A DNA stretch of 64,000 bases from JAGQOZ01 sp041399205. Its GTDB lineage: Bacteria; Planctomycetota; Planctomycetia; Pirellulales; Pirellulaceae. How positions within the stretch are numbered: the first letter of the stretch is position 1; each line of letters begins with the position of its first letter. Positions 18,646 to 27,948 of this stretch are shown here, in pieces. Below the pieces are notes generated by a model that did not search any database, was not told where the DNA came from, and worked only from the letters and a program-made list of their open reading frames with translations. Where the stretch lies: contig JAWKTK010000008.1 of the NCBI GenBank assembly GCA_041399205.1, forward strand, positions 62,001 through 126,000, given 5' to 3'. A program made the position numbers and the translations under genes.

Positions 18646-19911
18646 ATGAAATATTCACTTGTCGTCTGCTTTCTTGTTGTCAATCTTATAGGTGTTTCAC
18701 AAAGAGTTCTCGGCGATGTATTTGTCGCTGCTGGCCATGGAATTTGGCAATACGACACATCAGGTCAATTACTTGAGGTGCTGCATCCCGAAAAGAATTT
18801 GGCCCTTGTCGAAAGTGGCGACGACAATGACCTTTTTGCCATAGGACATGATGGCCTCTGGCATTTTGATTTGCTGTCCGGCGATGCAATTCTGCTTAAC
18901 TCAATTGACGGAACGCCAGTCGTGGATTTCGAGTACGGCAATGGTTTGGTCTTCACATATGGATGCTGCAATGGGCCTAGTCAGTTTACTGTGCTGGATG
19001 CAGTCACGGGACGTGAACTGCAAATGTACGAAAACAGCTTTTCGCCGAAGAGGATGGAGTTCAATCATGCAACTGGTGCGTTACGAGTCTCCAGAAACGC
19101 CTGGAAAATTCCTGACGATCCGATTTTTGAGGTCGAGGTATCTCCTCTTGGCGCCTTTGTTCTTGACCCATTTTCATACGAATTTGAGCAGGTTCGTGTC
19201 GACGAAGAAGAAATCATCTCTCGTTATGTCGATCCCAACGATCCGCTTCGGACGTACGATATAGTCGACGTACCGTCAGGTTTCGCAAATCCAAATAACG
19301 TCGCCATCGACGAGAGTGGAAATTTGTATTATGCGGGTGTCTTCGACACATTGTTCAAAGTATCGGAATCAGGTGAACGTTTTTCCTTTGAACGACCACC
19401 CAGCGCGAATGGTACGAATTGGCTTCTAGATGTTGCGTATCAGCCCTTTCTGAATCGCTACGGCGACGACACTTCGCCGCTATCCATTCGCGATGTGACG
19501 ATGGTGACTCGCGAGGTGGCATCAGGCCGAGTGCGTGACGAATTGGACGTTGATTCCAGCGGCAATGTGACTACCGAAGAATTGATTTCGTTCTTGCGAT
19601 CGGAACAGATTGTGGTAGGAGACGCGAACCTGGACGGCATCTTCAACGCGGCCGATTTGGTCGACGTTTTTCAGTTAAGCAACTTTGAAGCTGGCGAAGA
19701 ATTGACACTCGATTGGTCCATGGGCGATTTCAACGGTGATCGCCAGTTTTCGACTCGCGATTTGGTGATGGCCTTTGTTGCAGGTGGTTACCATGGAAAT
19801 TCGCCAACCGTCCAATCGGTGCCTGAACCAGGCGTGTTGTCGCTATTGATGCCCGCGTTCATTATCGTCGCGTGCCTGCACCATCGGCGATGGCCCAGTG
19901 CTAGGCTGTAA
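18646..19911 (+). CDS. Exported dockerin and PEP-CTERM protein
   Basis: A 421-residue protein. The ATG is preceded by AGGGGAG at good spacing, and the N-terminus is a Sec signal peptide (SLVVCFLVVNLIGVSQRVLG). The body repeats short units such as GHGIWQYD and GHDGLWHFD, and NNVAIDESGNLYYAG, as in beta-propellers of the SMP-30/NHL kind. It is followed by an EF-hand-like segment (LDVDSSGNVTTEELI) and a dockerin-like pair (GDANLDGIFNAADLV and GDFNGDRQFSTRDLV). The C-terminus is a PEP-CTERM sorting tail: SVPEPGVLSLLMPAFIIVA, then HHRRW. Combining dockerin and PEP-CTERM suggests surface retention. The substrate is unknown. Confidence 0.8.
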   Translation: MKYSLVVCFLVVNLIGVSQRVLGDVFVAAGHGIWQYDTSGQLLEVLHPEKNLALVESGDDNDLFAIGHDGLWHFDLLSGDAILLNSIDGTPVVDFEYGNGLVFTYGCCNGPSQFTVLDAVTGRELQMYENSFSPKRMEFNHATGALRVSRNAWKIPDDPIFEVEVSPLGAFVLDPFSYEFEQVRVDEEEIISRYVDPNDPLRTYDIVDVPSGFANPNNVAIDESGNLYYAGVFDTLFKVSESGERFSFERPPSANGTNWLLDVAYQPFLNRYGDDTSPLSIRDVTMVTREVASGRVRDELDVDSSGNVTTEELISFLRSEQIVVGDANLDGIFNAADLVDVFQLSNFEAGEELTLDWSMGDFNGDRQFSTRDLVMAFVAGGYHGNSPTVQSVPEPGVLSLLMPAFIIVACLHHRRWPSARL

Positions 19912-19978
19912 GAAATTTGCTGTTTCGGTGATTGCGGATTGAGCAAGCTATTTTCCGTGTGGCGAGCCACCCAGTGTT

Positions 19979-20555
19979 CTACTGTGTTTTTTTGCATCGG
20001 ATTGAACGTCTAGCGGTTTTGCGTAACATTTCCGCCGAGATCTGCACCGTTGCCAATTTCTGATTTGTCGCGCTGGTGTTCCATTTTCGTTCCGAAGAGA
20101 CCGTTGGTTAGTTTGCTGGTCCCGTAACCGTGTGGACAATGCAGATAGACAATTTGGCGATCAATACGGACTTGTTCGCCATCTCGAATAAACGGATCCA
20201 TCACCGCAAGTTCATCGGCCTTAACGGTTCGGTTCAAGAAGGTAACGTGACACTTGCTGACATCTGCGTCTGCAAACGGCAGCGCAGCGGCGATCTCCAG
20301 AAACCGTTTCTTGGCCAGTACCACGGTGTCGATGGCGAGTTTCAATTCCGCTTGAATCAACTGCCGAATGGATTCTCTTGTTTGCGCCGGCGTCCATGGC
20401 GATTCGACCAGCACGTTACCGCTCTGGATATACGTCTCGGGATTCAGAAACCCCGTCTTGGCCAGTGTTGTTTTCAATTCGGCCATTTTGATTTTGTTCT
20501 TGCCGCCCACGTTGACGCTTCGCAGCAGCACGACCATCGATTGGGTTTGGGGCAT
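19979..20555 (-). pseudogene. DUF1697 family protein, 3' frameshift
   Basis: The first 160 or so residues match DUF1697 proteins: VVLLRSVNVGGKNKIKMAEL, TYIQSGNVLVES, then HGYGTSKLTNGLFGTKM. After that the frame departs from the family pattern and stops at 20010. Removing one G near 20083 gives NTSATNQKLATVQISAEML, which matches the expected (A)TTRNWxTVxKL ending and stops at 19979. The shift is therefore a single-base change in a short G run, real or a consensus error. The function of DUF1697 is not established. Confidence 0.75.
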
Positions 20556-20591
20556 CGGCGATTTTTTCTGTTCGAATCGTTCGAATACGAA

Positions 20592-20963
20592 TCAACTTCG
20601 TCGAATTCCGTCGTTGCGCAGAAACGCTTCCACTTCAAACAGGTTTAATCGATACGCATCTTTGCCTCGGCACCACAGCCACACCGAACACAACAGATAG
20701 GCCGGAATGAACAGCGGGCCCCAGCGTTCGTATTGGCACGTGAATGCGTTCATGTGACCGAGTAAACTCGATCGCTTCGCCATTCTGTCCCAGCACCACA
20801 TGTCCAAACGTGATGGCCGCTGCCGGACCAATCGGCAACCAATGCAGCATGCGCGCACAGCCTCCGTGAAATTCAACACGCCGGAATGCAATTGGGCTTT
20901 GCCACCTGTCAACAGTCCAATCGCCTTCAGGTCCTTAGGAGCAGACAGGTGACGCCCACGCAA
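20592..20963 (-). pseudogene. Conserved protein with two compensating frameshifts
   Basis: Three pieces in two frames make one protein of about 120 residues: GLLTGGKAQLHSGVL in the first frame; EFHGGCARMLHWLP, TFGHVVLGQN and SHERIHV in a second; then QYERWGPLFIPAYLL and GKDAYRLNLFEVEAF back in the first. This pattern (HE.xHxxQYERWGPLFxPAY) is a small conserved bacterial protein family of unknown function that I recognise only by pattern. The frame changes lie near 20870 (a missing G in a TTGG context) and near 20740. No good start codon is visible; a TTG at 20963 follows directly on a stop. It is probably a functional family member spoiled by sequence errors, or a recent pseudogene. Confidence 0.5.
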
Positions 20964-21044
20964 TCAGAAGCGTGCGAACCAAGCAACGAACGAGGTCATC
21001 ATCGGACGGTCGAGCTCATGGGTTGTCAGTGGAATCAAACCGAC

Positions 21045-21836
21045 CTATTCGTTGGATGCAAAATCGGTGTTCGCTTCCGTCAGCTCCACGTCTTTAATCC
21101 AAATATTGCGGTAGCGAACGTCATGGCCTTCGGCTTGTAGTTTCAATCCGCCGGGCGTATCGGTAATCCCCTTGCCGCCGTCATTGCCGCCATCCAAACC
21201 AGATCGAGCACCACCCCAGACTTGATTGATGATTTGATTCTGATGCACTTTCTTGCCATTGAAGTACACGGTGGCCAGCGCTTTGTGGACTAGTTTGCCG
21301 TCTTCAAACCGGGCCGCTCGGAACAGCACGTCATACGCGTTCCATTTGCCAACACCGTTGTAGTGTTCGTAGGGAGATTCCGTTTCATTGATGATAGCGC
21401 CCATACCGTGCGGCGTTTTGTCACCGTCCAAAACTTGGATTTCATAGCGGTTCTGCAAGTAGACGCCGCTATTGCCGCCGGGTTTGCTGACCAGAAATTC
21501 AACGTGCAGTCGAAAGTCAGTGTATTTCTTTTTGGTGACCAGATCCGCCGCACCGTATTTTCCGCCAGCAGCCGCTGGATCATCGGTCATGATCACGGTG
21601 CCTTCGTCAACGGGATCTTCTACCACTTTCCATTTGACGGGCAGCGACGACGCAAAACCGGGCCCTTGCCAATAGGTCCACTTTTCGTCCAGCATCTTTC
21701 GCGAACCGTCCAGGATCAACTCGGCGTCCGAAACCGGCTTTGCTCCAACACCCACATCGGCTTGAACTGGCGCTGCCAGCACGAACAGTGCCAGCACCCA
21801 TACGAACGAACCAAGATCGCGAAAATTGAGAAACAT
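21045..21836 (-). CDS. Exported DUF1080 (3-keto-disaccharide hydrolase-like) protein
   Basis: A 263-residue protein with a signal peptide (SFVWVLALFVLAAPVQA) and a single DUF1080 domain: YTDFRLHVEFLVSKPGGNSG, VYLQNRYEIQVLDG, GKWNAYDVLFRAARF, and a closing RYRNIWIKDVEL. The domain has a concanavalin-like fold and is greatly expanded in planctomycetes. Some members hydrolyse 3-keto-glycosides, but the substrate here is not known. The ATG at 21836 has AAGGAG upstream at good spacing and starts the signal peptide, so I preferred it to the longer frame. It is probably monocistronic and divergent from the membrane-protein gene at 22084. Confidence 0.88.
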   Translation of the reverse strand: MFLNFRDLGSFVWVLALFVLAAPVQADVGVGAKPVSDAELILDGSRKMLDEKWTYWQGPGFASSLPVKWKVVEDPVDEGTVIMTDDPAAAGGKYGAADLVTKKKYTDFRLHVEFLVSKPGGNSGVYLQNRYEIQVLDGDKTPHGMGAIINETESPYEHYNGVGKWNAYDVLFRAARFEDGKLVHKALATVYFNGKKVHQNQIINQVWGGARSGLDGGNDGGKGITDTPGGLKLQAEGHDVRYRNIWIKDVELTEANTDFASNE

Positions 21837-22083
21837 GCCCAGACTCCTTGACTGTGATTTTGCCGTCGAATCGACCGGTCGATCCGCCATTTTGCCGTAG
21901 AAAGCATCATACCACGCTCGTTGCACGGAACCATGGGAGGGGCTGCGTGGCGAAACCCACGGTGGTTCCGGCACACGTGTGCGAAAAGACCAGATTGCGA
22001 GCTGATTCGAGTGATCTAGTTTCAGATTGCTAGTTCACTACAATAGGCGTTTTGCCCAATCCTTGTTGCGAGAATTGCACAGT

Positions 22084-22680
22084 ATGTCCACTTTGGTTCG
22101 TTCGCCCGATCCTGAATATCCTGTCGAGATCGATTTGCGCAATCGAACGCTAGCAGCTGTTTGGGCATGGCTGTGGCCCGGAGCGGGTCACATTTATCAG
22201 CGCCGCTACGCCAAGGGCATTTTGTTCATGGTGTGCATTTTGGGAACGTACTTTTTTGGATTTGGCATGGGTGGTTGGCGAGTGGTCTATGCGTCGTTTC
22301 GGCGCCCCGACTTGCGTTTGCCCTATGTGTGTCAGGTAGCGGTCGGTTTGCCGGCGTTGCCGGCGCTGTTAGAACGTCAGCGAGCGTTAAGTGATCCGCC
22401 CAAGCCACCGTTGTTTGGTAGCCCAGAATCATTCCAGGCAGGCGAAGTGGCAGATTCCATCTATCGGCCTCCGTTTGATTCCAGGCATGCTTACTTGGAA
22501 CAGGGCTACGATAAAGCGGCCGAATGGCACGACCGGCTGAAAGGACGTTTTGACATTGGAACGTTGTACACCATGATTGCGGGACTGCTGAATGTGCTGG
22601 CCATTTACGACGCGTACGCGGGGCCAGCGTTTATCTTGCCCGGAAAAGAACATTCGCCTAAAGATGACAAGAAGGAATAG
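22084..22680 (+). CDS. Conserved integral membrane protein, TM2-like
   Basis: A 198-residue protein. It starts with a short soluble segment, then WLWPGAGHIYQRRYAKG, which resembles the turn of TM2-type proteins, followed by hydrophobic segments (ILFMVCILGTYFFGFGMGGW and one near the end, TLYTMIAGLLNVLAIYDAYA). It is the type seen in planctomycetes next to the small membrane protein and ferredoxin genes found here (the family I associate with DUF6677). The function is unknown. It is the first gene of a plus-strand run leading to trkA, sua5 and trkH. Confidence 0.75.
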   Translation: MSTLVRSPDPEYPVEIDLRNRTLAAVWAWLWPGAGHIYQRRYAKGILFMVCILGTYFFGFGMGGWRVVYASFRRPDLRLPYVCQVAVGLPALPALLERQRALSDPPKPPLFGSPESFQAGEVADSIYRPPFDSRHAYLEQGYDKAAEWHDRLKGRFDIGTLYTMIAGLLNVLAIYDAYAGPAFILPGKEHSPKDDKKE

Positions 22681-22780
22681 GTTGATGCCGCGCCGGTGAC
22701 TTCGGTTCGCTACGCATCAGATTGACAAACCATGGTTTCTGTTTCCAGTCACGTGTTTGCGTTTTTGTTTCCCCTGATCT

Positions 22781-22972
22781 TTGCGGCTTCCGTCCTTAAT
22801 CGACTTTGGTATGCGCTTTCCACTGATCGTTTCCATCAGCCTGGTTTACGCTGCGACTCGTCATGAACTAATGCGCCCTATCGTGGAGCACGCCATTCGC
22901 TTTTCGCTGTGGATTGTAGGCTTCATGATCGGCGTCTTCATTTTTCTGACGGTTGTTTCGGCACTGGTTTGA
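22781..22972 (+). CDS. Small membrane protein
   Basis: A 63-codon frame (or 53 from an ATG at 22811, which is the more natural start). It contains two hydrophobic segments, RFPLIVSISLVYAA and FSLWIVGFMIGVFIFLTVVS, separated by a THELMRPIVEHA loop. I believe similar small proteins occur in this position in other planctomycetes. There is no strong ribosome binding site, and the start is uncertain. The function is unknown. It ends 59 bases before the ferredoxin gene. Confidence 0.6.
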   Translation: MRLPSLIDFGMRFPLIVSISLVYAATRHELMRPIVEHAIRFSLWIVGFMIGVFIFLTVVSALV

Positions 22973-23031
22973 CATTTCGTGAAACAGTCGTTTTGCTGTT
23001 TTGGCAACCAGCACGGCCCAATTTTGCTTTT

Positions 23032-23418
23032 ATGACTAAATTCACACACCATATTTTTGTTTGTGGCAACCAACGGCCGCCAGGACATCCTCGGGGTTGT
23101 TGTGATGACGGTTCCTCGGTTTTGCGTGAACGGTTCAAAGACGAAATCAAGAAGCGTGATTTGGGTCCGTTGGTTCGAGCCAATTCGGCGGGCTGCCTGG
23201 ATCAATGCGAATATGGTCCGGTAGTAGTTATTTATCCGCAACAAATTTGGTACGGCGGTGTCACACTTGACGACGTTTCGCGAATCATCGAACAGACCGT
23301 CCTGCAAGGTCAGATCATTCCGGAACTGGTGATTCCTGATCAGCTTTTGAATACGAAGGGAGGACGCTTGCTTTCCGAAAACGCACCTTCGGATGCGGCA
23401 AGCGACAAACCTGAATGA
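23032..23418 (+). CDS. Thioredoxin-like [2Fe-2S] ferredoxin
   Basis: A 128-residue protein of the family with thioredoxin fold and a 2Fe-2S cluster. The ligand cysteines fit the family layout: HIFVCGNQRPPGHPRGCC near the start, then ANSAGCLDQCEYGP, followed by VVVIYPQQIWYGGV. It acts as a soluble electron carrier. The last bases overlap the trkA start (ATGA at 23415-23418), so the two genes are translationally coupled, although no functional link is known. Confidence 0.85.
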   Translation: MTKFTHHIFVCGNQRPPGHPRGCCDDGSSVLRERFKDEIKKRDLGPLVRANSAGCLDQCEYGPVVVIYPQQIWYGGVTLDDVSRIIEQTVLQGQIIPELVIPDQLLNTKGGRLLSENAPSDAASDKPE

Positions 23419-24749
23419 GAATTGTGGTACTAGGCGCGGGGACCGTCGGCACGTGGATTGCCGATCTGCTTTGTCAGCATCGGCATAGCGTCACGGTGGT
23501 TGATCGCAATCCCGAACACACGCAGCGCATCAATAACGAATTGGATGTCCGTGCCATCACGGGTTCGGCAGCGGAATCCAGTGTCCTATTCCAAGCCGAC
23601 GTCATTGGCGCGGACGTCTGCTTGGCAGTGACCGGTGTGGACGAAGTCAACCTGATTGCCGCCAGTATGGCCAAAGCGATGGGTTCGCGCCGAGCGATTG
23701 CTCGAGTTTTCCTGCCGGTGTTTCGCGACCGCAGCACGTTTGACTATGAACGGCATTTTCGCATCGATCGCTTGCTGAGTCTCGAACAGATGACGGCTTA
23801 TGACTTGGCACGAGGTATCCTTTCGCCAGGATCACTGACCGTAGAGCATCTGGCGGACGGCCATTTGGAAATTGAAGAAGTGACGATTGCGGATGGTTCC
23901 TTGCCCTGTTTGGGAAAGCCACTGGCGGACATTTCGTTTCCTAAGGGCGTGCGAGTCGGCACAATTGGACGCGCTGGCAAAACTTGGATTGCCGGAGCGG
24001 CGGATGTGCTGGAACCGGGAGACCACGTGACGTTGATTGGCGAACATGATTCGATTGAAAAAGTTCGCAGCATGTTTAAACGTAAGGTTGATTCCAAAAT
24101 GGGAATCGTGATTGCTGGTGGAGGCGAAACGGGCGCGCATTTAGCTCGAGCACTCGATTCCAAACGCTTTTCGGTCACGCTGATGGAATCGGATCGTGAT
24201 CGCTGCGAATTCTTGGCGCAAGTCCTGCCACACGCTACGGTCGTTCGCGCCGATGCAACTCGGCGAACCGTCTTGGAGGAAGAACGAGTTGGTTCGGCCG
24301 ACGTGTTTGCGGCGTGTACCGGCGACGACGAAAACAACATCATGGCTTCGGTCGAAGCCAAAGAAGTGGGTGCCAAGAACATCTTGGCTGTGGTCGGCCG
24401 CCCCGACTATGCCAACGTTGTAGGCAAATTGGGAATTGATCTGGCCGTGAGTCCTCGCGATGTGATGGCCAAACAGATTCTCAGTTTTCTGCACAAAGGC
24501 CCCGTAATTTCCAGAAAGATGATCGGCGGCGGAATCGGGATTTTTGAAATCGAAGTCCGCGAAGGGGCTGATGCCACCAAGTACGATCTAAAAAGTCTGC
24601 CTCTGCCGCCAGCCTGTCTGATCATTGCAGTGATTCGGCAGGACTATGTGCGAGTTCCCGGCGCGGATGATCATCTCAAGGCTGACGATCACGTAGTGGT
24701 ACTGGCAGATGACTCGGCGGCGGACCAGATGCTGGCGCTATTTCACTAA
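23415..24749 (+). CDS. trkA: Trk potassium uptake regulatory NAD-binding protein TrkA
   Basis: A 444-residue cytoplasmic protein with two tandem RCK units. Each starts with a Rossmann glycine motif (VVLGAGTVGTWIA at residues 4-16 and IVIAGGGETGAHLA in the second half) and has a downstream TrkA-C segment (LPCLGKPLADISFPKG; and LPLPPACLIIAVI). Four-domain TrkA proteins bind NAD(H)/ATP and gate the TrkH potassium channel, whose gene lies 1 kb downstream in the same direction. The length is standard. The start overlaps the ferredoxin gene. Confidence 0.93.
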   Translation: MRIVVLGAGTVGTWIADLLCQHRHSVTVVDRNPEHTQRINNELDVRAITGSAAESSVLFQADVIGADVCLAVTGVDEVNLIAASMAKAMGSRRAIARVFLPVFRDRSTFDYERHFRIDRLLSLEQMTAYDLARGILSPGSLTVEHLADGHLEIEEVTIADGSLPCLGKPLADISFPKGVRVGTIGRAGKTWIAGAADVLEPGDHVTLIGEHDSIEKVRSMFKRKVDSKMGIVIAGGGETGAHLARALDSKRFSVTLMESDRDRCEFLAQVLPHATVVRADATRRTVLEEERVGSADVFAACTGDDENNIMASVEAKEVGAKNILAVVGRPDYANVVGKLGIDLAVSPRDVMAKQILSFLHKGPVISRKMIGGGIGIFEIEVREGADATKYDLKSLPLPPACLIIAVIRQDYVRVPGADDHLKADDHVVVLADDSAADQMLALFH

Positions 24750-24761
24750 GACGCGCGAACC

Positions 24762-25703
24762 ATGATTGTGCCATCCAATCCGGAATCGATTTCAGCAGCA
24801 GCGGATCTGCTTCGTCAAGGCGAACTGGTCGCGTTTCCGACCGAAACGGTGTACGGACTGGGCGCCGACGCGAGAAACGAAGCAGCCGTTCGCAAGATCT
24901 TTGCCGCCAAAGGTCGACCAGCCGATCACCCGCTGATTGTGCATCTGTCTTGTGCCAGCGAGTTGTCAGCGTGGGCCATCAACATTCCAGATACGGCGTT
25001 GAATCTGGCCGCCGCTTTTTGGCCTGGTCCGCTGACATTGATCTTGCAGAAGGCGGATAGTGTCCCCAGTGTCGTGACCGGCGGACAAGCCACCGTGGGA
25101 TTGCGAATTCCTGGTCATCCCGTGGCGCTAGAACTGTTGCGAACCTTGGGCAGCGGCATTGCGGCACCTTCCGCCAATCTATTTGGGCACATCAGTCCAA
25201 CTCGAGCCACCCACGTGCAGGACGAATTACATGACCACGTGTCGATGATCTTGGATGGCGGCGCGTGCCAAGTGGGATTGGAATCGACCATCGTGGATTG
25301 CAGCACCAACACCGTGCGCATTCTGCGTCCTGGCGGCATTGATGCGGTGGCAATTGCCAATCAACTGGGTTACCAACCGGAAGTTTGTCAGCGAACCGAG
25401 ATTCGCGTATCGGGATCACTGGAAAGTCATTACGCTCCGCGCAAGCCCACTTCGCTGGTGGAACAACCTCCGGACGATACAGACGCCAATCTAGGTGTCA
25501 TTGCCTTCGTTCCGGCGCCAACATCGTTCGCCGGACAGTGGTTGCAGATGCCTGAAGATGCACAGCATTACGGCCAAAGCCTGTACAACGCATTGCGACA
25601 ACTGGACGCCAGCAGTGTCGAGCGGATTGTGGTGCAGCGAGTGCCCGACGGAGACGAATGGCTGGCAGTACGAGACCGTTTGCAACGAGCGACTTCGCCA
25701 TAG
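24762..25703 (+). CDS. Threonylcarbamoyl-AMP synthase, Sua5 type
   Basis: A 313-residue protein with the YrdC core (about 1-200: FPTETVYGLGADA, KGRPADHPL, AFWPGPLTL, APSANLFGHISPT) plus a C-terminal Sua5 domain (GVIAFVPAP and on), separated by a linker containing SGSLESHYAPRKP. It makes threonylcarbamoyl-AMP from Thr, bicarbonate and ATP for the t6A modification of tRNA position 37. The length agrees with Sua5 rather than the short TsaC form. It starts 12 bases after trkA and lies between trkA and trkH. Confidence 0.93.
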   Translation: MIVPSNPESISAAADLLRQGELVAFPTETVYGLGADARNEAAVRKIFAAKGRPADHPLIVHLSCASELSAWAINIPDTALNLAAAFWPGPLTLILQKADSVPSVVTGGQATVGLRIPGHPVALELLRTLGSGIAAPSANLFGHISPTRATHVQDELHDHVSMILDGGACQVGLESTIVDCSTNTVRILRPGGIDAVAIANQLGYQPEVCQRTEIRVSGSLESHYAPRKPTSLVEQPPDDTDANLGVIAFVPAPTSFAGQWLQMPEDAQHYGQSLYNALRQLDASSVERIVVQRVPDGDEWLAVRDRLQRATSP

Positions 25704-25782
25704 ACCATAGCTGCCGCAATGCACACGTTCGGCAAACGGACAACCTTTTTTCGAACAAACTCGTTTTAGACGATAGCTTGTC

Positions 25783-27651
25783 ATGAACTTACGACTCGTT
25801 TTCTACTACCTGGGCATCATTTGCATCTTGATTGGCGCTGCCATGGCGTTCAGTTTGCCGTGGGCCTTTCCGGCGTTCGGTCACCGCCATGACATTGAAG
25901 TCACCGCTTCGTTTGAAGCCAACGGCTTCTATTCTCTATTAGCCAGTTGGGCCATTTGCTGGATCTTGGGCTTTGGCCTGATGCACTGGGGTAAGAACGC
26001 CTCGGGGCGACTCTATCGCAAAGAGGCGATGGCCGTGGTGGGCCTTTCTTGGGTCATGGCCACGATTCTGGGCGGCCTGCCGTATTGGCTCAGCAACACC
26101 TATCGAGGCCCTTCGGTGCGTTTATTCGATCCGGGCGAACCAGCGCAAGTTTACGCGTTTCGAGGCGTTCGTATCAGCCACTGGATCAACATGGAACCAT
26201 TGGACGAATCTACGTTTCGGATCGTGCAAGCCTTGCTGGCGTCCGGCGCGGATGGTTTGACCGAAGCAGAACTAGCAGACGTGGATGCGAACTTTGATTC
26301 GATCCTGTTGGAATTGCGACAAGACGAACGCTGGCGGCCAACCATCATGCTTCCCGACGCCGCTGCGGATAAGGAAGCCACGAATGGTGTCTATCGCATT
26401 CGTTGGGTTCGCACCACCTTTGTCGACGCGCTGTTTGAATCGCAATCGGGCTTCAGCACGACCGGCGCCACCGTGATTAGCGACCTGGAAGATCCTAGAC
26501 ATATTGCTCACTGCATTCTTTTCTGGCGCAGCAGCACGCATTTCTTGGGCGGCCTTGGCATCATCGTGTTGTTTGTGGTGGTCTTGGGGCAAGGTTCGGC
26601 CGGAAAAGCCATGATGCGAGCAGAAATGCCGGGGCCCAGTAAAGAAGGATCGCAGTCTCGGATGCAGCACACCGCTTGGAATTTTGCCGCAGTCTATTGT
26701 GGTTTGAACTTACTGTTGACGGTGCTTCTGTGGCTATGTGGCTTGACGTGGTTTGACGCGTTGTGCCATGCATTTGGCACCATGGCCACCGGCGGATTCA
26801 GCACCTACAACGGCAGTCTGGGGCACTTCCAAAGTTCTACCATCGACTACATTGTGGCGTTCTTCATGATCTTGGCCGGATCCAACTTTACGTTGCTGTA
26901 TTTGAGCTTGATCGGCCGACCAAAGTTGCTGTTGTTAGACTTGGAATGGAAGACCTACATGATCATTATTGGCATTGCGTCACTGCTGGTAGTGGTCTAC
27001 GGCATGTACTATGACAACTTTTTGGATGATGCGCCCAGCGAAGGATTTTGGAGCGAATTGGCCAATGCCATAAGGTTTGGCTTCTTCACCGTCGTCTCGA
27101 TCATCACTACCACCGGTTACGGCACACACGACTTTGACAACTGGAACCACATGGGGCGAGGTATCCTGTTACTGCTCATGTTTGTGGGTGGATGTTCGGG
27201 CAGTACCGGCGGCGGTTTGAAGGTGATTCGACACGTGTTGTTTGTCAAGATTTTGCGTTTGGAGGTGGAACAATCCTTTCATCCAACGGTGGTTCGCCCT
27301 TTACGAGTGAACGGGCAAGTGGTCGCGGACCCGGAGTTGCGGCAGAGTATTTTGGTTTACTTTTCGTTTGTGTTGATCATTTTTATTACGTCGTGGGTGT
27401 TGGTGGTAATGTTCGAACCCGACGACACATGGGGTACCGACGCCCAACACAAACTCTTGGACGGCGCCAGCGCCGTTGCAGCAACACTCAACAACATCGG
27501 CCCCGGTCTCGGAACCGTTGGCGCGACTCAAAACTACGGTCATTTTAGCTGGGCCACAAAGCTCCTATTCACGTGGCTCATGATGTTAGGACGAGTAGAA
27601 ATTTTTGCAATTTTGGTTCTTTTTGTTCCCCAATTCTGGAAAAGCCGTTAG
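25783..27651 (+). CDS. trkH: TrkH-family potassium channel/transporter subunit
   Basis: A 622-residue membrane protein with the four pore motifs of the TrkH/KtrB superfamily: SGFSTTGATVI, FGTMATGGFST, VSIITTTGYGTHDF and LNNIGPGLGTVG. It mediates potassium uptake with the TrkA protein encoded upstream. TrkH proteins are usually about 480 residues. The excess is mainly an insert of about 100 residues (bases 26100-26400) between a membrane helix and the first pore loop; it is hydrophilic and contains a predicted helix rich in Ala, Glu and Asp. The insert is on the side facing the periplasm if the topology follows the family. The start ATG follows a gap of 79 bases after sua5. Confidence 0.92.
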   Translation: MNLRLVFYYLGIICILIGAAMAFSLPWAFPAFGHRHDIEVTASFEANGFYSLLASWAICWILGFGLMHWGKNASGRLYRKEAMAVVGLSWVMATILGGLPYWLSNTYRGPSVRLFDPGEPAQVYAFRGVRISHWINMEPLDESTFRIVQALLASGADGLTEAELADVDANFDSILLELRQDERWRPTIMLPDAAADKEATNGVYRIRWVRTTFVDALFESQSGFSTTGATVISDLEDPRHIAHCILFWRSSTHFLGGLGIIVLFVVVLGQGSAGKAMMRAEMPGPSKEGSQSRMQHTAWNFAAVYCGLNLLLTVLLWLCGLTWFDALCHAFGTMATGGFSTYNGSLGHFQSSTIDYIVAFFMILAGSNFTLLYLSLIGRPKLLLLDLEWKTYMIIIGIASLLVVVYGMYYDNFLDDAPSEGFWSELANAIRFGFFTVVSIITTTGYGTHDFDNWNHMGRGILLLLMFVGGCSGSTGGGLKVIRHVLFVKILRLEVEQSFHPTVVRPLRVNGQVVADPELRQSILVYFSFVLIIFITSWVLVVMFEPDDTWGTDAQHKLLDGASAVAATLNNIGPGLGTVGATQNYGHFSWATKLLFTWLMMLGRVEIFAILVLFVPQFWKSR

Positions 27652-27946
27652 GCAAAAGCTGTTTGACACTCATCGCCAACTCGTCTTCCTCGTTCGGGTT
27701 CCACAGATCGGACAGCACCTTATGTGTGACACCACACAACTGGCAGGCAGGCTTTTCTCGCAAACAGGCAATATGCGAAACGTGTCGGAATTTCTCTAAA
27801 AACCATTCCAAGACGCTCACAAAATCCTTGCCGTACTGGGCGTGTCGCGTTACGATGTCGGCCGAGTCAGTTGATTTGCCGTTGATGGCAGCGTCGTTCT
27901 GAACCGCGAATATCGCCTGACGAACAGCTAAACATTGGGGGAATTC
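27578..27946 (-). pseudogene. Start-less coding fragment with a CxxC motif
   Basis: A minus-strand frame stays open for about 122 codons between a TAA (27947-27949) and its stop at 27578. It looks protein-like: AVRQAIFAVQNDAA, VTRHAQYGKDFVSVLEWFLE, CLREKPACQLCGVTHK, LWNPNEEDELAMSVKQ. The Cys pair suggests a small metal-binding knuckle. There is no ATG; the only starts are internal (GTG at 27820). It overlaps the last 74 bases of trkH antisense and abuts the start of the giant gene at 27949, so it is probably the relic of a gene cut away by insertion of its neighbour. I could not assign a family. Confidence 0.35.
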
Positions 27947-27948
27947 TT

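Noticed and set aside
20635..20850. Independent 71-codon gene on the minus strand
   Set aside because: It is the middle piece of the frameshifted conserved protein at 20592-20963; its first half fits the family and its second half is out of frame.
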